From contig OY970389.1 of the NCBI GenBank assembly GCA_963720235.1, positions 2,046,001 to 2,110,000 of the forward strand: a DNA stretch of 64,000 bases. The letters are read 5' to 3'. The DNA comes from JACMLC01 sp963720235 (GTDB lineage Bacteria; Acidobacteriota; Blastocatellia; Pyrinomonadales; Pyrinomonadaceae). This document shows positions 25,691-36,500 of the stretch, in pieces; the stretch's first letter is position 1, and each line of letters starts with the position of its first letter. Below the pieces are notes generated by a model. The model ran no database searches, was not told where the DNA came from, and saw nothing but the letters and a program-made list of their open reading frames with translations. A program made the position numbers and the translations under genes.

Positions 25691-26496
25691 AAAGCAGCTC
25701 TTTCTAAGATGGCACGCACGCGCTCTAAATCTTCCGGCGTGTCAACGCCGATGGATGGAGCGGCGGCTTCTATGACTTTGATGGTCGCGCCGCGCTCAAG
25801 CGCGCGCAGTTGTTCGAGTTGCTCTGTGCGCTCTAAAACGGATTGCGGCCATCCTGTGTATTCTAACAAAAAGCCTCTGCGGTAAACATACAGCCCTGTG
25901 TGTTTACGGAAGGACGCAAGCAAAGTTGCATCCCTTTGCAACGCCTCTGCAAGAGTGCCATGCTTTTTTACAGCATCGCGCGGATACGGAATCGGTGAAC
26001 GAGAAAAGTAGAGAGCGCGTCCTCCGGCATCCATCACAACCTTCACAACATCCGCGCTCAAGACATCCGCAGCATCCGTGACAGGTTCGTATGCAGTGAC
26101 AACTTGCGCTTCATCATCACTTAAAATCTCATCCACCGCGCGCTCAATCGTCAGAGGCGAGATAAGCGGCTCGTCTCCCTGCACATTGACGATGACATCC
26201 GCTTCATCAAGCATCGCCGCGACTTCCGCAAGGCGGTCACTGCCACTCTGATGCTCCGCGCTCGTCAACACAGCTTCAAAGCCGTATGCGCGCACGCACT
26301 CCAAAATCCTTTCATCATCCGTCGCCACAATCGCCCTTGAGACATTGCGCGCTTCAAGCGCACGCTCCAGGACATGCACAATCATCTGGCGTCCACAAAT
26401 TTCCAGTAAAGCTTTTCCGGGAAGACGTGTCGAAGCGTAGCGTGCGGGGATGATGGCGACGACGTTGGCTTGAGGTTCTGAGGCCGTGTGATTCAC
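25687..26496 (-). CDS. kdsB: 3-deoxy-manno-octulosonate cytidylyltransferase (CMP-Kdo synthetase)
   Basis: It activates Kdo with CTP to CMP-Kdo for transfer to lipid A. It has the cytidylyltransferase nucleotide motif IIPARYASTRLPGKALLEI, then IVATDDERI, TSAEHQSGSDRLAEV, VNVQGDEPLI and YFSRSPIPYPRD, all KdsB signatures. At 269 residues it is slightly longer than E. coli KdsB (248). The frame starts with GTG at 26496. It heads the run kdsB, small membrane protein, pyrG, GNAT with overlaps, so its substrate CTP is made by the same transcript. The Kdo set in the window lacks only the arabinose-5-phosphate isomerase and the transferase WaaA. Confidence 0.95.
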   Translation of the reverse strand: MNHTASEPQANVVAIIPARYASTRLPGKALLEICGRQMIVHVLERALEARNVSRAIVATDDERILECVRAYGFEAVLTSAEHQSGSDRLAEVAAMLDEADVIVNVQGDEPLISPLTIERAVDEILSDDEAQVVTAYEPVTDAADVLSADVVKVVMDAGGRALYFSRSPIPYPRDAVKKHGTLAEALQRDATLLASFRKHTGLYVYRRGFLLEYTGWPQSVLERTEQLEQLRALERGATIKVIEAAAPSIGVDTPEDLERVRAILERAAL

Positions 26497-26550
26497 GGGA
26501 CAACAGCCTACCTTGCACCTTCATGGTATGTCAATAGAACGCAAAATCAG

Positions 26551-26724
26551 GTAGTGGGTCAGTTTGAAATTCAGGTGAATATCCATCAGCACGAAAGAAT
26601 CTCCCGCAAAGGCGCAAAGGCGCAAAGAAAGCATGCAAGATAAAGCATCACTCAACACCTTTGCGTCTTTGCGCCTTTGCGGGAACCTGCTTTTTCTTCC
26701 TCCCTTTGAAACTGACCCATTGCC
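26551..26724. repeat. Composite MITE-like palindrome: conserved termini around a family A core
   Basis: The outer termini are GTAGTGGGTCAGTTTGAAAT on the left and CTTTGAAACTGACCCATTGC on the right. The inner part has CGAAAGAATCTCCCGCAAAG and GCGCAAAG words, mirrored by CTTTGCGCCTTTGCGGGA. The 9-mer CAAAATCAG occurs immediately outside both ends (26542-26550 and 26725-26733), a possible target-site duplication. There is no open frame of note inside. Related copies are at 30393-30560 and 57521-57664. Confidence 0.75.
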
Positions 26725-26741
26725 CAAAATCAGTAACCTAA

Positions 26742-26952
26742 GTTGCGAGTGAGAGACGGCTTCAGCCGCCAGCTGTGCGGAAAGTCTGAGACTTTCCGCT
26801 TCACTTCTGCTCTTAGTTTTAGCGAGGCTCAGCCTCGCACAGGATTGAGACTACAGTGGCCGGAAAAGCAGAGCTTTTCCGCACAGCATTGCGGCATAGC
26901 CGCCATACGGCATAGCAGCACAGCCGCCATCGCTCTCATCAGCCGCCATCGC
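26742..26952. repeat. Multi-hairpin intergenic element, family H (copy 3)
   Basis: Modules in order: GACGGCTTCAGCCGCC, CTGTGCGGAAAGTCTGAGAC and TTTCCGC, GCGAGGCTCAGCCTCGC, CCGGAAAAGC..GCTTTTCCGCACAGC and GCGGCATAGCCGC, plus two extra CAGCCGCCATCGCT copies. Outer flanks CCTAAGTTGC and GCAACTTGAGTTAGG also pair. It lies next to the composite element. Confidence 0.8.
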
Positions 26953-27016
26953 TTCATAACTGGCAACTTGAGTTAGGTAGTGGGTCAGCCGGTGAGGTGA
27001 CTTTGCTCGTCATGAA

Positions 27017-27060
27017 CAAAGAGGGCTGTGGAGTTTTGATAAACTCCACAGCCCTCTTTG
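27017..27060. terminator. Perfect 20-bp hairpin downstream of the FG-GAP gene
   Basis: CAAAGAGGGCTGTGGAGTTT (27017-27036) pairs perfectly with AAACTCCACAGCCCTCTTTG (27041-27060) with a TGAT loop. It is 72 bases past the stop of the minus-strand delta-60/FG-GAP gene. The T-rich tract is on the plus-strand side (ATATTTATTTCTT), so the canonical terminator orientation is plus; on the minus strand it would act as a transcript-end stem. Confidence 0.65.
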
Positions 27061-27132
27061 ATATTTATTTCTTCGCGTGGACTAGCTCAACCATCATGGC
27101 ACATAAGCAGCCGTCACAAATTGATCCCACCA

Positions 27133-30100
27133 TTACGGGATGAAAGCATTTTCAGTTGGGATGTCGGTCGCCACTCCCCACTGTATTGCTCCGAATCCGG
27201 CAGTCGTTTGCAGCAGATACCAAACGCCTGTTGAAGGACGAAAGACCGCAATATCGGTTTTTCCGTCGCCGTCGTAATCAGCCGGAACGGGCAAATCCTC
27301 TGCCACTCCCCAACCAACGGCATAAGCGCCTTCCGTTGATCTGTAAATATACCAGGTGCCTTCCGATGGACGATAAACCGCATAATCGGTCTTACCGTCA
27401 CCGTCATAATCGCCAGGCGCGGGGATATCAGTTGAAGCTCCCCACGGGTAAGCGCGATGTTGTCCGCCTGCCGAACTAGCCCAATACCACCAAACGCCTG
27501 TCGAAGGTCGGAAGATTGCCGGGTCGTTCTTGCCGTCGCCGTCAAAATCGCCGATGAGCGGTTTATCGGTATTCGGAACACCGAAAACCACATGCCCGCC
27601 GCCAGAGCGAAACCAGGTGCCGGTCGTCGGACGATATACAATAAATTCCGCCTTGCCGTCGCCTGTGACATCCGACGGGAGCGGAATATCGCCCGCTTGT
27701 CCCCATTGAAACTGAGTCACTGTGTTATTAATGCTCGACAGATACAACCACCCGCCGGTCGAAGGTCGGAAAAGACCTAAATCGGTTTTTCCGTCGCCGT
27801 CATAATCGGCAGGCGCAATGATGTCGCCGCTCGCACCGAAATTTTGGAAACTCACCGACCCATTGCTGCTCAAAAGCTCATACCAGTAATTCGTCGAGGG
27901 TCGGAAAATCGATACATCGGCTCGTCCATCTCCGTCGTAATCAAAAAGAGTTCCTCTAGTTCGGTTGCTCAGCGTAAGTCTGGCAATTCCAGAGCGTCCG
28001 ACATCTTCGATTCCTGAGAAGTTTCCGACGACAATTATTTTCCCGTCGGGTTGACCTAAAATTGTATTGACCGAATCATTTGCGCCGAAGGTCGGGAAAT
28101 ATATATCCGACTGGCCGCTCGGCCCGACACGACCTATGTTCCTGCTCTCTCGTCCATTTACAGAATCAAACTTCCCGCCAAAGACGACACTTCCGTTTGG
28201 TTGTAGGAAAATTGTGTTTACTGTCGTACCTGAGCCGAGAGTCGCATAAAAACTGAAATCGGTTGGGCCGTGATTGTGAAGGCGCACTATCCTACTCGGA
28301 TCGTTACCACCGATATTTTTAGTGTAAACGATATATTTACCGTCAGGTAGTTGCAGAACTTGACCAACATTACTAACGCCGCTTTCGTCAAAACTCCCGT
28401 CTAAGCCGCCGTCGGAATTCAAGCGGACTAAACTGCCAATACCGCTGACAAATCCGCCGACCATAATTTTTCCGTCCGCTTGCACGAGAATCGTAAACAC
28501 AGTCGAATTTCCGAATCCGGGATGAAATGCCGCGTCCAAACTGCCGTCGGCGTTAAGCCGCGCAAACGCCCCCTGATTTGTCCCGTTCACGGTCGTGAAA
28601 ATACCGCCAATCAAAATCTTGCCGGTTGCCAGAGGCGCAATCGCATAGACATTCGAGTTTATATTCGGACTAAACAATGCATCCAGACTGCCGTCGGCAT
28701 TTATCCGAACAAGTTTTGTCCGCGGCGTTCCGTTATAAACGGTGAAATTACCGCTTGCCAGAATTTTGCCGTCAGGCTGAATCGCAAGAGTGGTCGGCGC
28801 GACATCAAAACCGCTTCCCGAATTAAATGTCGCGTCGGTCGTGCCGTCGGAATTAACTCGCGTGAATCTGACGGTATCGGTTCCGTTCGTTTTTTGGAAT
28901 TCACCCGCGATGACGACTTTTCCGTCGCTCTGAAGGGCGGCGGTAGTGCACAATCCGTCCACGGAGATAAGCGGATTGAAATTCGCGTCGATGTTACCGT
29001 CTGTATTGAGCCTGTAAAATCTACCTGCATCTCTACTCTTGAAAACCACGATGCGGTTTAAATTATCAACCGCCCAACCTTCCGGGTGGAGAAAAGTCTG
29101 GCTGAACGTGTTATCCACGCTTCCGTTCGCGTTATAGCGGACAAAACGACCTATGAAATCTCCGGGCAGAGGGACAGGGTCTGTGTAGAGTCGTATGTAA
29201 AACTGTCCGTTGGAAAGAAGTTTCAGTCCCGTTATGACTTCATTGCTCGCAGTAGGCGCAGTAAAACTTGTATCGAGACTTCCATCGGAAAACAATCTGG
29301 CAATCTTTGAACGTGAAGTTCCGTTAACGGATGAAAATGAGCCCGCAATCAAATATTTTCCGTCTGTCAACAGCTCGATTCCCACAATTCTGCCGTTAAC
29401 CGTAACTTGAAAGGAATTATCTATCGTTCCATTCGCATTATACCGGTTGAGCCAGCCGCTGCCACTTAGGTCGAAACCGCCGCCAATCAGTACTTTGCTA
29501 TCCGGCAGCGAAACCATTTGATTAATATATGGACGGGGAGAGTTCGTCGACAGCAAGATTGCCGCGAAAGTCGTGTCCAGACTTCCATCATTGTTTATAC
29601 GTCTGACAGAATCTTGTGTAGAGCCGTTTGGGGAATCAACACAACTAACCAAACTCTTGCCGTCCGGCTGAACGACTATCTGTTTTGGCCTACAGGCAAT
29701 AGTCGCCGTGATAGGCGTTTTGAATGAAGTATCCAAATTTCCGTTTTGATTTACACGGATAAGCCGACCCGTTCCAGAAGCGACCTCTGTAGTGCCGCTC
29801 ACCATTATTTTTCCATCCGGTTGAAAAGCGATGCCTTTCGGGAAAAACGAAAGACACTCCGGGCAATTAAAAGTCGGGTCAATGCTTCCGTCGGCATTCA
29901 ATCTTTTGATATATGGCCTGTATGAAAATCCCGGAAGTTGATAAGAGCCTAAGACAATTATTTTTCCATCCGGCTGAATCGCAGGAGCCGCCGGAAAATT
30001 GCCTGCTATTGTCAACTGCGGATTAAATCCTGCATCAACATCGCCGGACGCTCCGAAGGCATATAAAGCAGACATTAAAACCAGAAAGATTGCTGAGAGT

Positions 30101-30135
30101 TTCAAGCCGAATCGTTTTGCTGTGGATAGTTTCAT
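27133..30135 (-). CDS. Secreted delta-60 repeat protein with C-terminal FG-GAP/VCBS-like repeats
   Basis: A 1000-residue exported protein. The signal peptide (MKLSTAKRFG..., about 1-28) follows CAGGAAA, so the start is ATG 30135, not the upstream frame opening. About residues 30-700 are delta-60 repeats (QPDGKIIVLG, then RLNADGSLDATF, every 55-60 residues, at least ten). The end has six copies of a YDGDGKTDIAVFRPST-type calcium-loop repeat, each followed by a WGVATDIPxPADYDGD-like segment, typical of integrin-like FG-GAP blades. No sorting signal or enzyme motif is seen. GC is lower than in neighbouring housekeeping genes. A surface or secreted beta-propeller binding protein is likely; the ligand is unknown. 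Confidence 0.8.
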   Translation of the reverse strand: MKLSTAKRFGLKLSAIFLVLMSALYAFGASGDVDAGFNPQLTIAGNFPAAPAIQPDGKIIVLGSYQLPGFSYRPYIKRLNADGSIDPTFNCPECLSFFPKGIAFQPDGKIMVSGTTEVASGTGRLIRVNQNGNLDTSFKTPITATIACRPKQIVVQPDGKSLVSCVDSPNGSTQDSVRRINNDGSLDTTFAAILLSTNSPRPYINQMVSLPDSKVLIGGGFDLSGSGWLNRYNANGTIDNSFQVTVNGRIVGIELLTDGKYLIAGSFSSVNGTSRSKIARLFSDGSLDTSFTAPTASNEVITGLKLLSNGQFYIRLYTDPVPLPGDFIGRFVRYNANGSVDNTFSQTFLHPEGWAVDNLNRIVVFKSRDAGRFYRLNTDGNIDANFNPLISVDGLCTTAALQSDGKVVIAGEFQKTNGTDTVRFTRVNSDGTTDATFNSGSGFDVAPTTLAIQPDGKILASGNFTVYNGTPRTKLVRINADGSLDALFSPNINSNVYAIAPLATGKILIGGIFTTVNGTNQGAFARLNADGSLDAAFHPGFGNSTVFTILVQADGKIMVGGFVSGIGSLVRLNSDGGLDGSFDESGVSNVGQVLQLPDGKYIVYTKNIGGNDPSRIVRLHNHGPTDFSFYATLGSGTTVNTIFLQPNGSVVFGGKFDSVNGRESRNIGRVGPSGQSDIYFPTFGANDSVNTILGQPDGKIIVVGNFSGIEDVGRSGIARLTLSNRTRGTLFDYDGDGRADVSIFRPSTNYWYELLSSNGSVSFQNFGASGDIIAPADYDGDGKTDLGLFRPSTGGWLYLSSINNTVTQFQWGQAGDIPLPSDVTGDGKAEFIVYRPTTGTWFRSGGGHVVFGVPNTDKPLIGDFDGDGKNDPAIFRPSTGVWWYWASSAGGQHRAYPWGASTDIPAPGDYDGDGKTDYAVYRPSEGTWYIYRSTEGAYAVGWGVAEDLPVPADYDGDGKTDIAVFRPSTGVWYLLQTTAGFGAIQWGVATDIPTENAFIP

Positions 30136-30569
30136 AATATTTCCTGACTGCAAATTTTTGCGATTTGTACCCATTTCGCGGGTAATCGGCGGGAATTCTC
30201 CAGACTTAAATCCTAGTTATTCACTCAAAAACTATTCGTTAATATTGCGCTTATGAAATTCCCCTAAGGAGTAGCCCGGAATATCTTCGAGTTAAAGCTC
30301 TAGTACAGACTCTCTCATAATACCCGCGGACACTTTCCGGCAGCGTATTACTTTAAGAATATTTTGATACCCGCACGGTTGTATGTGTTTATGAGGCCGG
30401 GTAATGGAGAACAAAGGTGGCGAAAGAATCTCCCGCAAAGGCGCAAAGAAAGCCACGAAGAAAGCATTCAAGATAAAGCACCTTTCAACTCTTCGCGTCT
30501 TCTTTGCGCCTTTGCGCCTTTGCGGGAAACTGTTCTTTTGAAATTGGCCCAATACCTAATTTTGCATTC
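30136..30569. repeat. Gene-free gap with composite palindrome (copy 2) at 30393-30560
   Basis: The gap contains the leader of the delta-60/FG-GAP gene and, from 30393, a composite element. Its left part is GGGTAATGGAGAACAAAGG then CGAAAGAATCTCCCGCAAAG; its right part is CTTTGCGCCTTTGCGGGA, GTTCTTTTGAAATTGGCCC and AATACC. It resembles 26551-26724 but is more diverged. It ends just before the stop codon of the giant membrane gene. Confidence 0.7.
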
Positions 30570-33500
30570 TTACTTTTGCCACCCGCGCAAATCCTCTAAG
30601 ACTTGCAGCATCTCGCTCCGCTTTTTCTCGAAGAGTGCGAAGGTAAAAATTATCAGCGCGCCGGTAGCGATGCCCGCGACGTACCAGAGCCATGTCCAGC
30701 CTAGATTGACCGAGGCATACCAGATCATTGAAATCACTGCTATCAACAGAAACATCGCGCCGAGAAAGAGAAAGGCGCGCACGCGGAACATGATGCCGCA
30801 CAGAACGCCCGCGAGTGAAAGCCCCGCGAGCGCGAGCGGCAGCCACGGCGATTCTGCCACGCCGTTGATGAAAATATCCGAAGTCGAAGAGACATAAATC
30901 ATCATCAGCGTGATATATCGTATGCCTGTCATCTGCTCTTCCGTGAATCTCTCGCGGTTGAGATAGGCAGCAATCAGCACAGAGAGCGCGACGGGGATGA
31001 GCCACATTTGCGGATGCTGGAAAAATCCGTAGCTCTCTGTTTTTTGCAGCATGTACCACAGGCCGCCGTTGCCTGCGAGCGCGGCCAGCATTCCGAAAAC
31101 AAACGAGCGGCGCAAGATAGAAAGACTCGCATAGAGCAGGCCAATCATGAACAAGACCAGCGAGTAGTCCACGCGCGAGTCAATAATCCAGAAGCCTATG
31201 ACCGGAAGCAGCGGCAGGAAGACGCCTGTGCGCTCGACCGGACGGGCCACGACCATCACACCCTGACGGCGCAAAGTCTCTGCGATGCCGACGCCCACGA
31301 AAGCGAGAAAGACAATCGCAAGCGGCCAGTATCTCTCAAAGAATCCTGAGAAGAGCCACGGCATCGTCAGGCGTATGTGCATGAAGAACAACGCGAGCAG
31401 AGCCTCTGCGACATAGACATACTTCATGCGCCCGCTCTCTGAAAGCTCAAGCGGGTCGTGCGCTGACCTGACCGCAAAGAAGATACACAACATACTCGCC
31501 GCAAGGAGCGTCGCGCCGACGACAATAAGCGCGGGCAGATTGATGCGCACGCCGCCAAACTGCGTCTGCTGCGTGACCTCGGTCAGCAAAACAAAGATAA
31601 GAGCTATTGCGCCCGCGCCCGCCAGAGTTGGAATAAAACTTCGCGCCGCTTGCGTCCACCCAGCCTCGCGCAAACTCTGCTTCTCCGTCCCAAGCCCGTA
31701 GAGCGCAATCATCCCGAACATCACAATCATCAACACCACTGCGCGATTAAGCCAAGTGCCATTGAGACCCGGCGCGAGCCATGCCCAACCGAAAAAGACT
31801 GCGCCGAGTGCAAGCATCAAGAGCGCGGATTGTTGCCACGCATATCGCCGCTCTCCCTGTGCCAGTATGACGAAGGTCAAGGTCTGCACAATGACAGCCA
31901 CCGCGCCAGCCATACGCAGCGGCAACTCTGCAAATTCCAACACAGACCAGAAGGTAAGCAACACAACTATCGATGCGAGCAAGGCATTTAAAATTCTGAG
32001 CCAATCAAGAGCGGGCAAAGGCTTTTCATCGCGGCGCGGAATCCTGAGCTTCTCTGCAAACTCCATCAAAGGCGCGCGCGCTTTCCAGATAAAACTCGTC
32101 AGGAGCGCGTAAACAGCCAGCGTGAGCATCATGAGCCAAACTAACCTGCGCGGATTCAAATTCGCCTGGCCCAGAGCATAGCTTGCCGCCACTATGCCGA
32201 GCAGGTAGAGGCCCACCACAGCAAACCTCGCGCGCCTGTCCCACAAACACGCCAGCATCAACGCGAAGGCCGAACCGACCGCCAGCCATTCGAGCCACAC
32301 ACGCGGAGTTGACCCGGAGGAAAGCAAATCCAGCAGAAGCCCAATGCCTGCCAGATAAGCTATGCCTGCTAAAACGATAATCGCGGCGAGATGATGAAAG
32401 GCCGGAATCAAACTTTGACGATTCTGGTCCAGACGCCGCGCGCGCAGTTCCATCCACAGCCAGATAATTCCCGGCAGCGCAAGCGTCACAAGATTGGCTT
32501 CCATCAAAGCAAAGAGTCCCTCAAAGCTGCCTGAGCTGGGCCAGCGCGTGAGCACCCAGATTGTCGCAGCCAGATTGAGCAACAGCCCAGCCACATACAG
32601 GTATGCGCGTTGAAGCGTCTCCCAATTCAATGCAGCCGCGAGCACGCTCACAGCGACCAACGCGCCGACAGACCAGAAGGGCCGCGCAGGGTCAGACGGC
32701 GCGGCGCGCAAAGCCATCAGCACAGTCCACATTCCTGCGATAGTTGCAAACAGAGTTGCATCCCATTGCCAGCTTGCTTTGAAAAATCTCCAATCAACTT
32801 CATGCGTCCCGACAGACGGCACGACCTTCTCTCTCTCCAAACGCGCAGGTAATTTTCGTGCGAGCAGCATCAGCCATGCCGTCACGACGGAGGCTGTCAG
32901 GAATGCGTGATAGCCTGCCCATGTGCCTGCATACAAACGCACAAAATCAAATGAGACAAGCACACCCGCCGCTCCGACAGTCGCAAACAAGAGCCATGCT
33001 CCAAGTTTTTTATTGAAAGCTTTGACGAACCAGAAGGCCGCGAGAGTAGAGAGCAAGAAAGCGAGCCACCCGCGCAAGTTGCCAGACTCGAAGACAGCCA
33101 TGCCCGCCAGCGTCGGCTGCGCGAAAAGCCACACCGCGAGAGGCGCAATCAGCATCCCGTTTATGACGAGCGCGATGCCGACCTGAATTTTTAAATAATC
33201 CTGAACCCTTGAATCCGATGGCTGCGTTGCTTCACTCGTCCACCAACCGCGCGTCGCCAGCCAGACGAGCGCGACTCCTGCACTCGCAATCGCGTTCAAC
33301 TGCATGACCTGCACCAGCACGACCCTGTTCATAGAGCCGCCGACAGCCGCGATGGTCAGAAGCTGTGCGACCGTCACAGTGAGATTTACCAGCAGACCTG
33401 CGGCGAAAGCATATCCCGAAGAACGCTCGCGCACGGCATGGCCCACCAGCGCAAGACTCGCCAGCGCAAGCGGGATTGTGTAGGAAACAACTTCGCCAAT

Positions 33501-36500
33501 CTGATAAAAGAAACCCGCGCCCGGCCCGTGCACAGGTCTGTACCAGATAACTTTCAAGACAGGATAAATCGTCAGCGCAAGCAGTGGCCCAATCGTGACG
33601 AGCAGCAAAAGCGCGCGCGTGTTCTTTGCCAGATAGCTTGCCTCTTGATTTCCTTCCGGCAAGCCAAGCGCGTGCAGCCCGCTTAAAACTTTTTCGCGCC
33701 ACCACAATGGAAGCGAAAGCAGAATCAAAAAAACCGCAGCCAGCCAACGCCACGCAGAGGCAGTCGCAAATTCCTCTTCCCACCTGGCGGCCAGCAGCGG
33801 GACGGCTGTCATAATCGCAAGCAATGCTCCCGCCGCATAAATAAAACGCCGCCGCTCCCAGAATCCCGCCAGCATCGAGACCAGCAGCAAAGCCAGCAGA
33901 ATCCACGCGCCCGCGCCGTAAGCATGCTCATGTGGAAACCCTGCCAGATTCCACGCAGAACTCGCGCCGCCGCGAATCGTCAACTCAACCTTGATGCCAT
34001 TGAGCGCGCCGTAAATCCCCAACAGCACAAATCCGCACAGCACCGCTCCCGTCATCAAACGGTCAAACGTGGGCCAAGAAGAATTTAAATAACTCCACGC
34101 CACACTGGCCCATGTCTCTTGCTGCGAGACATCCTGTGCGACATCTTTGACAGCATCACTCTCAAGAGAACTTCGGGCCTGCGCCCCGACTCTGCTCTTC
34201 ACAAAAAATCGCACGGCGGCCCACGCGAGGCCGAGCATCACAAGCACGCTGCCCTGTATCTGCAAACTCCATGGATTCAGCCACGCATGTCGCACATATG
34301 CGTACCAAACGTAATTCTGCAAACCGAGCTTGACGAACAACAGAATCGCGCACGTCAAAGCGACCTGCATCACTGTAAACAGAAGTTGCGAACGATTGAG
34401 CCAGAGCAGCACGAGCCAGATGCCCGCGAGCCACAAAAGTCTCTGCGCGTAAAGCGCGGTCGGCTCCCACCTGTAAGCCTCGAACATCAGGAAGACTGCG
34501 GCCAGCGAAGTAATCAACGCGGAGACATTCAGAGGCACGGCAAAGTCGCGCCTGTAGTTTTCTCCAACGCGCCAGCAGTAGATGGCCGCAATGGATGCCA
34601 CACTCGCATGAAGAAGCATCGCCGCCTGCCATGCGAAGCGAACTGCCAGCCATTTTTCAAGCGTCTGGCCCAGAGCCAGCCACAGGATGCCTGAGCCAAA
34701 CCACGTTAGAGTTCTCGATTTGAATCGCCACGCGAGAAAGAATGCGCCCGATGCGAGCAGCAAATAAATCGGCGCGGCAAAGAACGGGTCGCCCACCCTG
34801 AACGGGTAGTCCGCTCTGCTCATTCCGAAGAAAGTCATCAGCGCGAGGCACACCGCGCCGACAGCTATCGCCGCAAACGCGTAATACTTCCCTGCCTCTT
34901 CCTGCCTGCGACTTCTCAACAACTCCGAGGCCGCGATGAAAAATAGAAACAGCATCGCTGTTGCCTGACCGCTTCTGCCGGAAAGCAGGTCGCTCAGCAA
35001 AGAGGTGTTGCGCGACGACTGCCATGCAATCTGTCCTGTGGCTGCGAGAACCGTGACGACAAAGCCGAGAGCGAAGCAGAAGGCCGCGAAGAGATGCACG
35101 CGCGGCTGGTCAAAGAAACGCGCCATGCCTGTGAAGATTGCAAAGGCCAGAAACGCCGCGAGAACAACGCTCGCAGGATTCGGGAAAGAAAGAAAGATGC
35201 CCGCGAGGATGAGCAGCGCGCCGATGAGAGCGATGCTGGTTCCGGCTGTGCGCGCGGCGTTGAGTTGCCTGCTCTTGATTCTCTGCCAGAGCAGCAGCCC
35301 ACTCGCCAGCACAGGCCCGCCGCCTAAAGTCAGAAGCGGCGCGAGATGCATTAACGTCTCAGCCCTCTCGCCTGCCTTGAAGATTAAGAGGCCCAACGAA
35401 AGAAGGCTTGCAAATGTGCTTGCTCCAAGCGTGACAAAAATCGTGTTAGCTAAACTCTCATCAAACTCTTCTTCGCGGCCCGCGCTCTTGAGCATCCACG
35501 CCATCGCCGCGACATAACAGGCGAGCGGGAAAAGTCCAAGCAGCAAGAGGCGCGTCGGCGTCATCTCCGCGAAAGCGAAATGGCGTATCAGGAGTTGGCC
35601 CACAGATGCGCCGAGCACGCCGAAGACGAGCAAGTGCGGCCACCTCTGCGTGATGATGCGCCCTGCGAAAAAGACCAGACAGAGAAAGAGCGCGGGCGCG
35701 ATAAGCTCACTGGCGAGGACGAGCGACCCGGCAGGAATAGTTCCTTTTGAGACGGCTGCGATGGCTAAAAAATTGAGCGGGACAAGCATCGTCGCGATGG
35801 TCAGAATGCCTCTGCTCGTCGTCGGCAATTTCCAGCGATGCTCCGTATAAAGTCCTACGCCGAAGAGCGCGGCAGTGACCGTCGTGAAGATAAAAAACTT
35901 GAGGACGGGGATGCGCGAAATCTCGTTCCAGAGACTAATGACCAGCGCGGTCGAGCAGCCGATAATCAGCAGCCCGCCGATAATCTCGCCCCAGCGTATA
36001 TTGCTCTGCTCCATAAAAGCCGCGAGCACTTCCGTGAGCGGCCTGCGGGCTTTTCGCACAATGACTGGCTCAGTGCGCGGCTGCCTTTCTTCTTGCTCCT
36101 GTCTCTCGTCCCAGCGAGGCGGTCTGCTGACGGGAGGACTTGCGGGCTGCGGCTCATTGATAAAAATTTCGACAGGCGTGCGCGCGTCTTTGCCGTCATC
36201 GCCGGAGGCTGCGGGCTTGAGAACGGGACTCTCTTCGACAACAGATTCGGGCGGACGCGGAGCGGGCGGTCTTGGTGCAACAACAGGTGGCTGCGGAATT
36301 GGCGCAGGTGGTCTTTGCGGAGCGGGGCGCGCAGGCTCTCCGGCAGGCGTTGCGTATGAGGTGAGCCGTTCCTGCTCTCTTTCAAGAGCTTGCAGCACTT
36401 GCCTGTAGATTGATTCGCTAATGTCTCCGAATTGATGCAGTCTATGCAGACTCCTGCGAGTCGCAGATATTTCTTTCAGACGCTCTGCGATGGCCGGCGA

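Larger units (their letters stand above)
26497..27132. other. Repeat-filled gene-free gap
   Basis: This 636-base gap between kdsB and the delta-60/FG-GAP gene has no convincing gene. It holds a composite palindrome (26551-26724), a family H multi-hairpin (26742-26952), a solo terminal motif GGTAGTGGGTCAG (26976-26988) and a 20-bp perfect hairpin (27017-27060). The promoter of kdsB must lie upstream of the GTG at 26496, possibly within or before the composite element. Confidence 0.7.
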
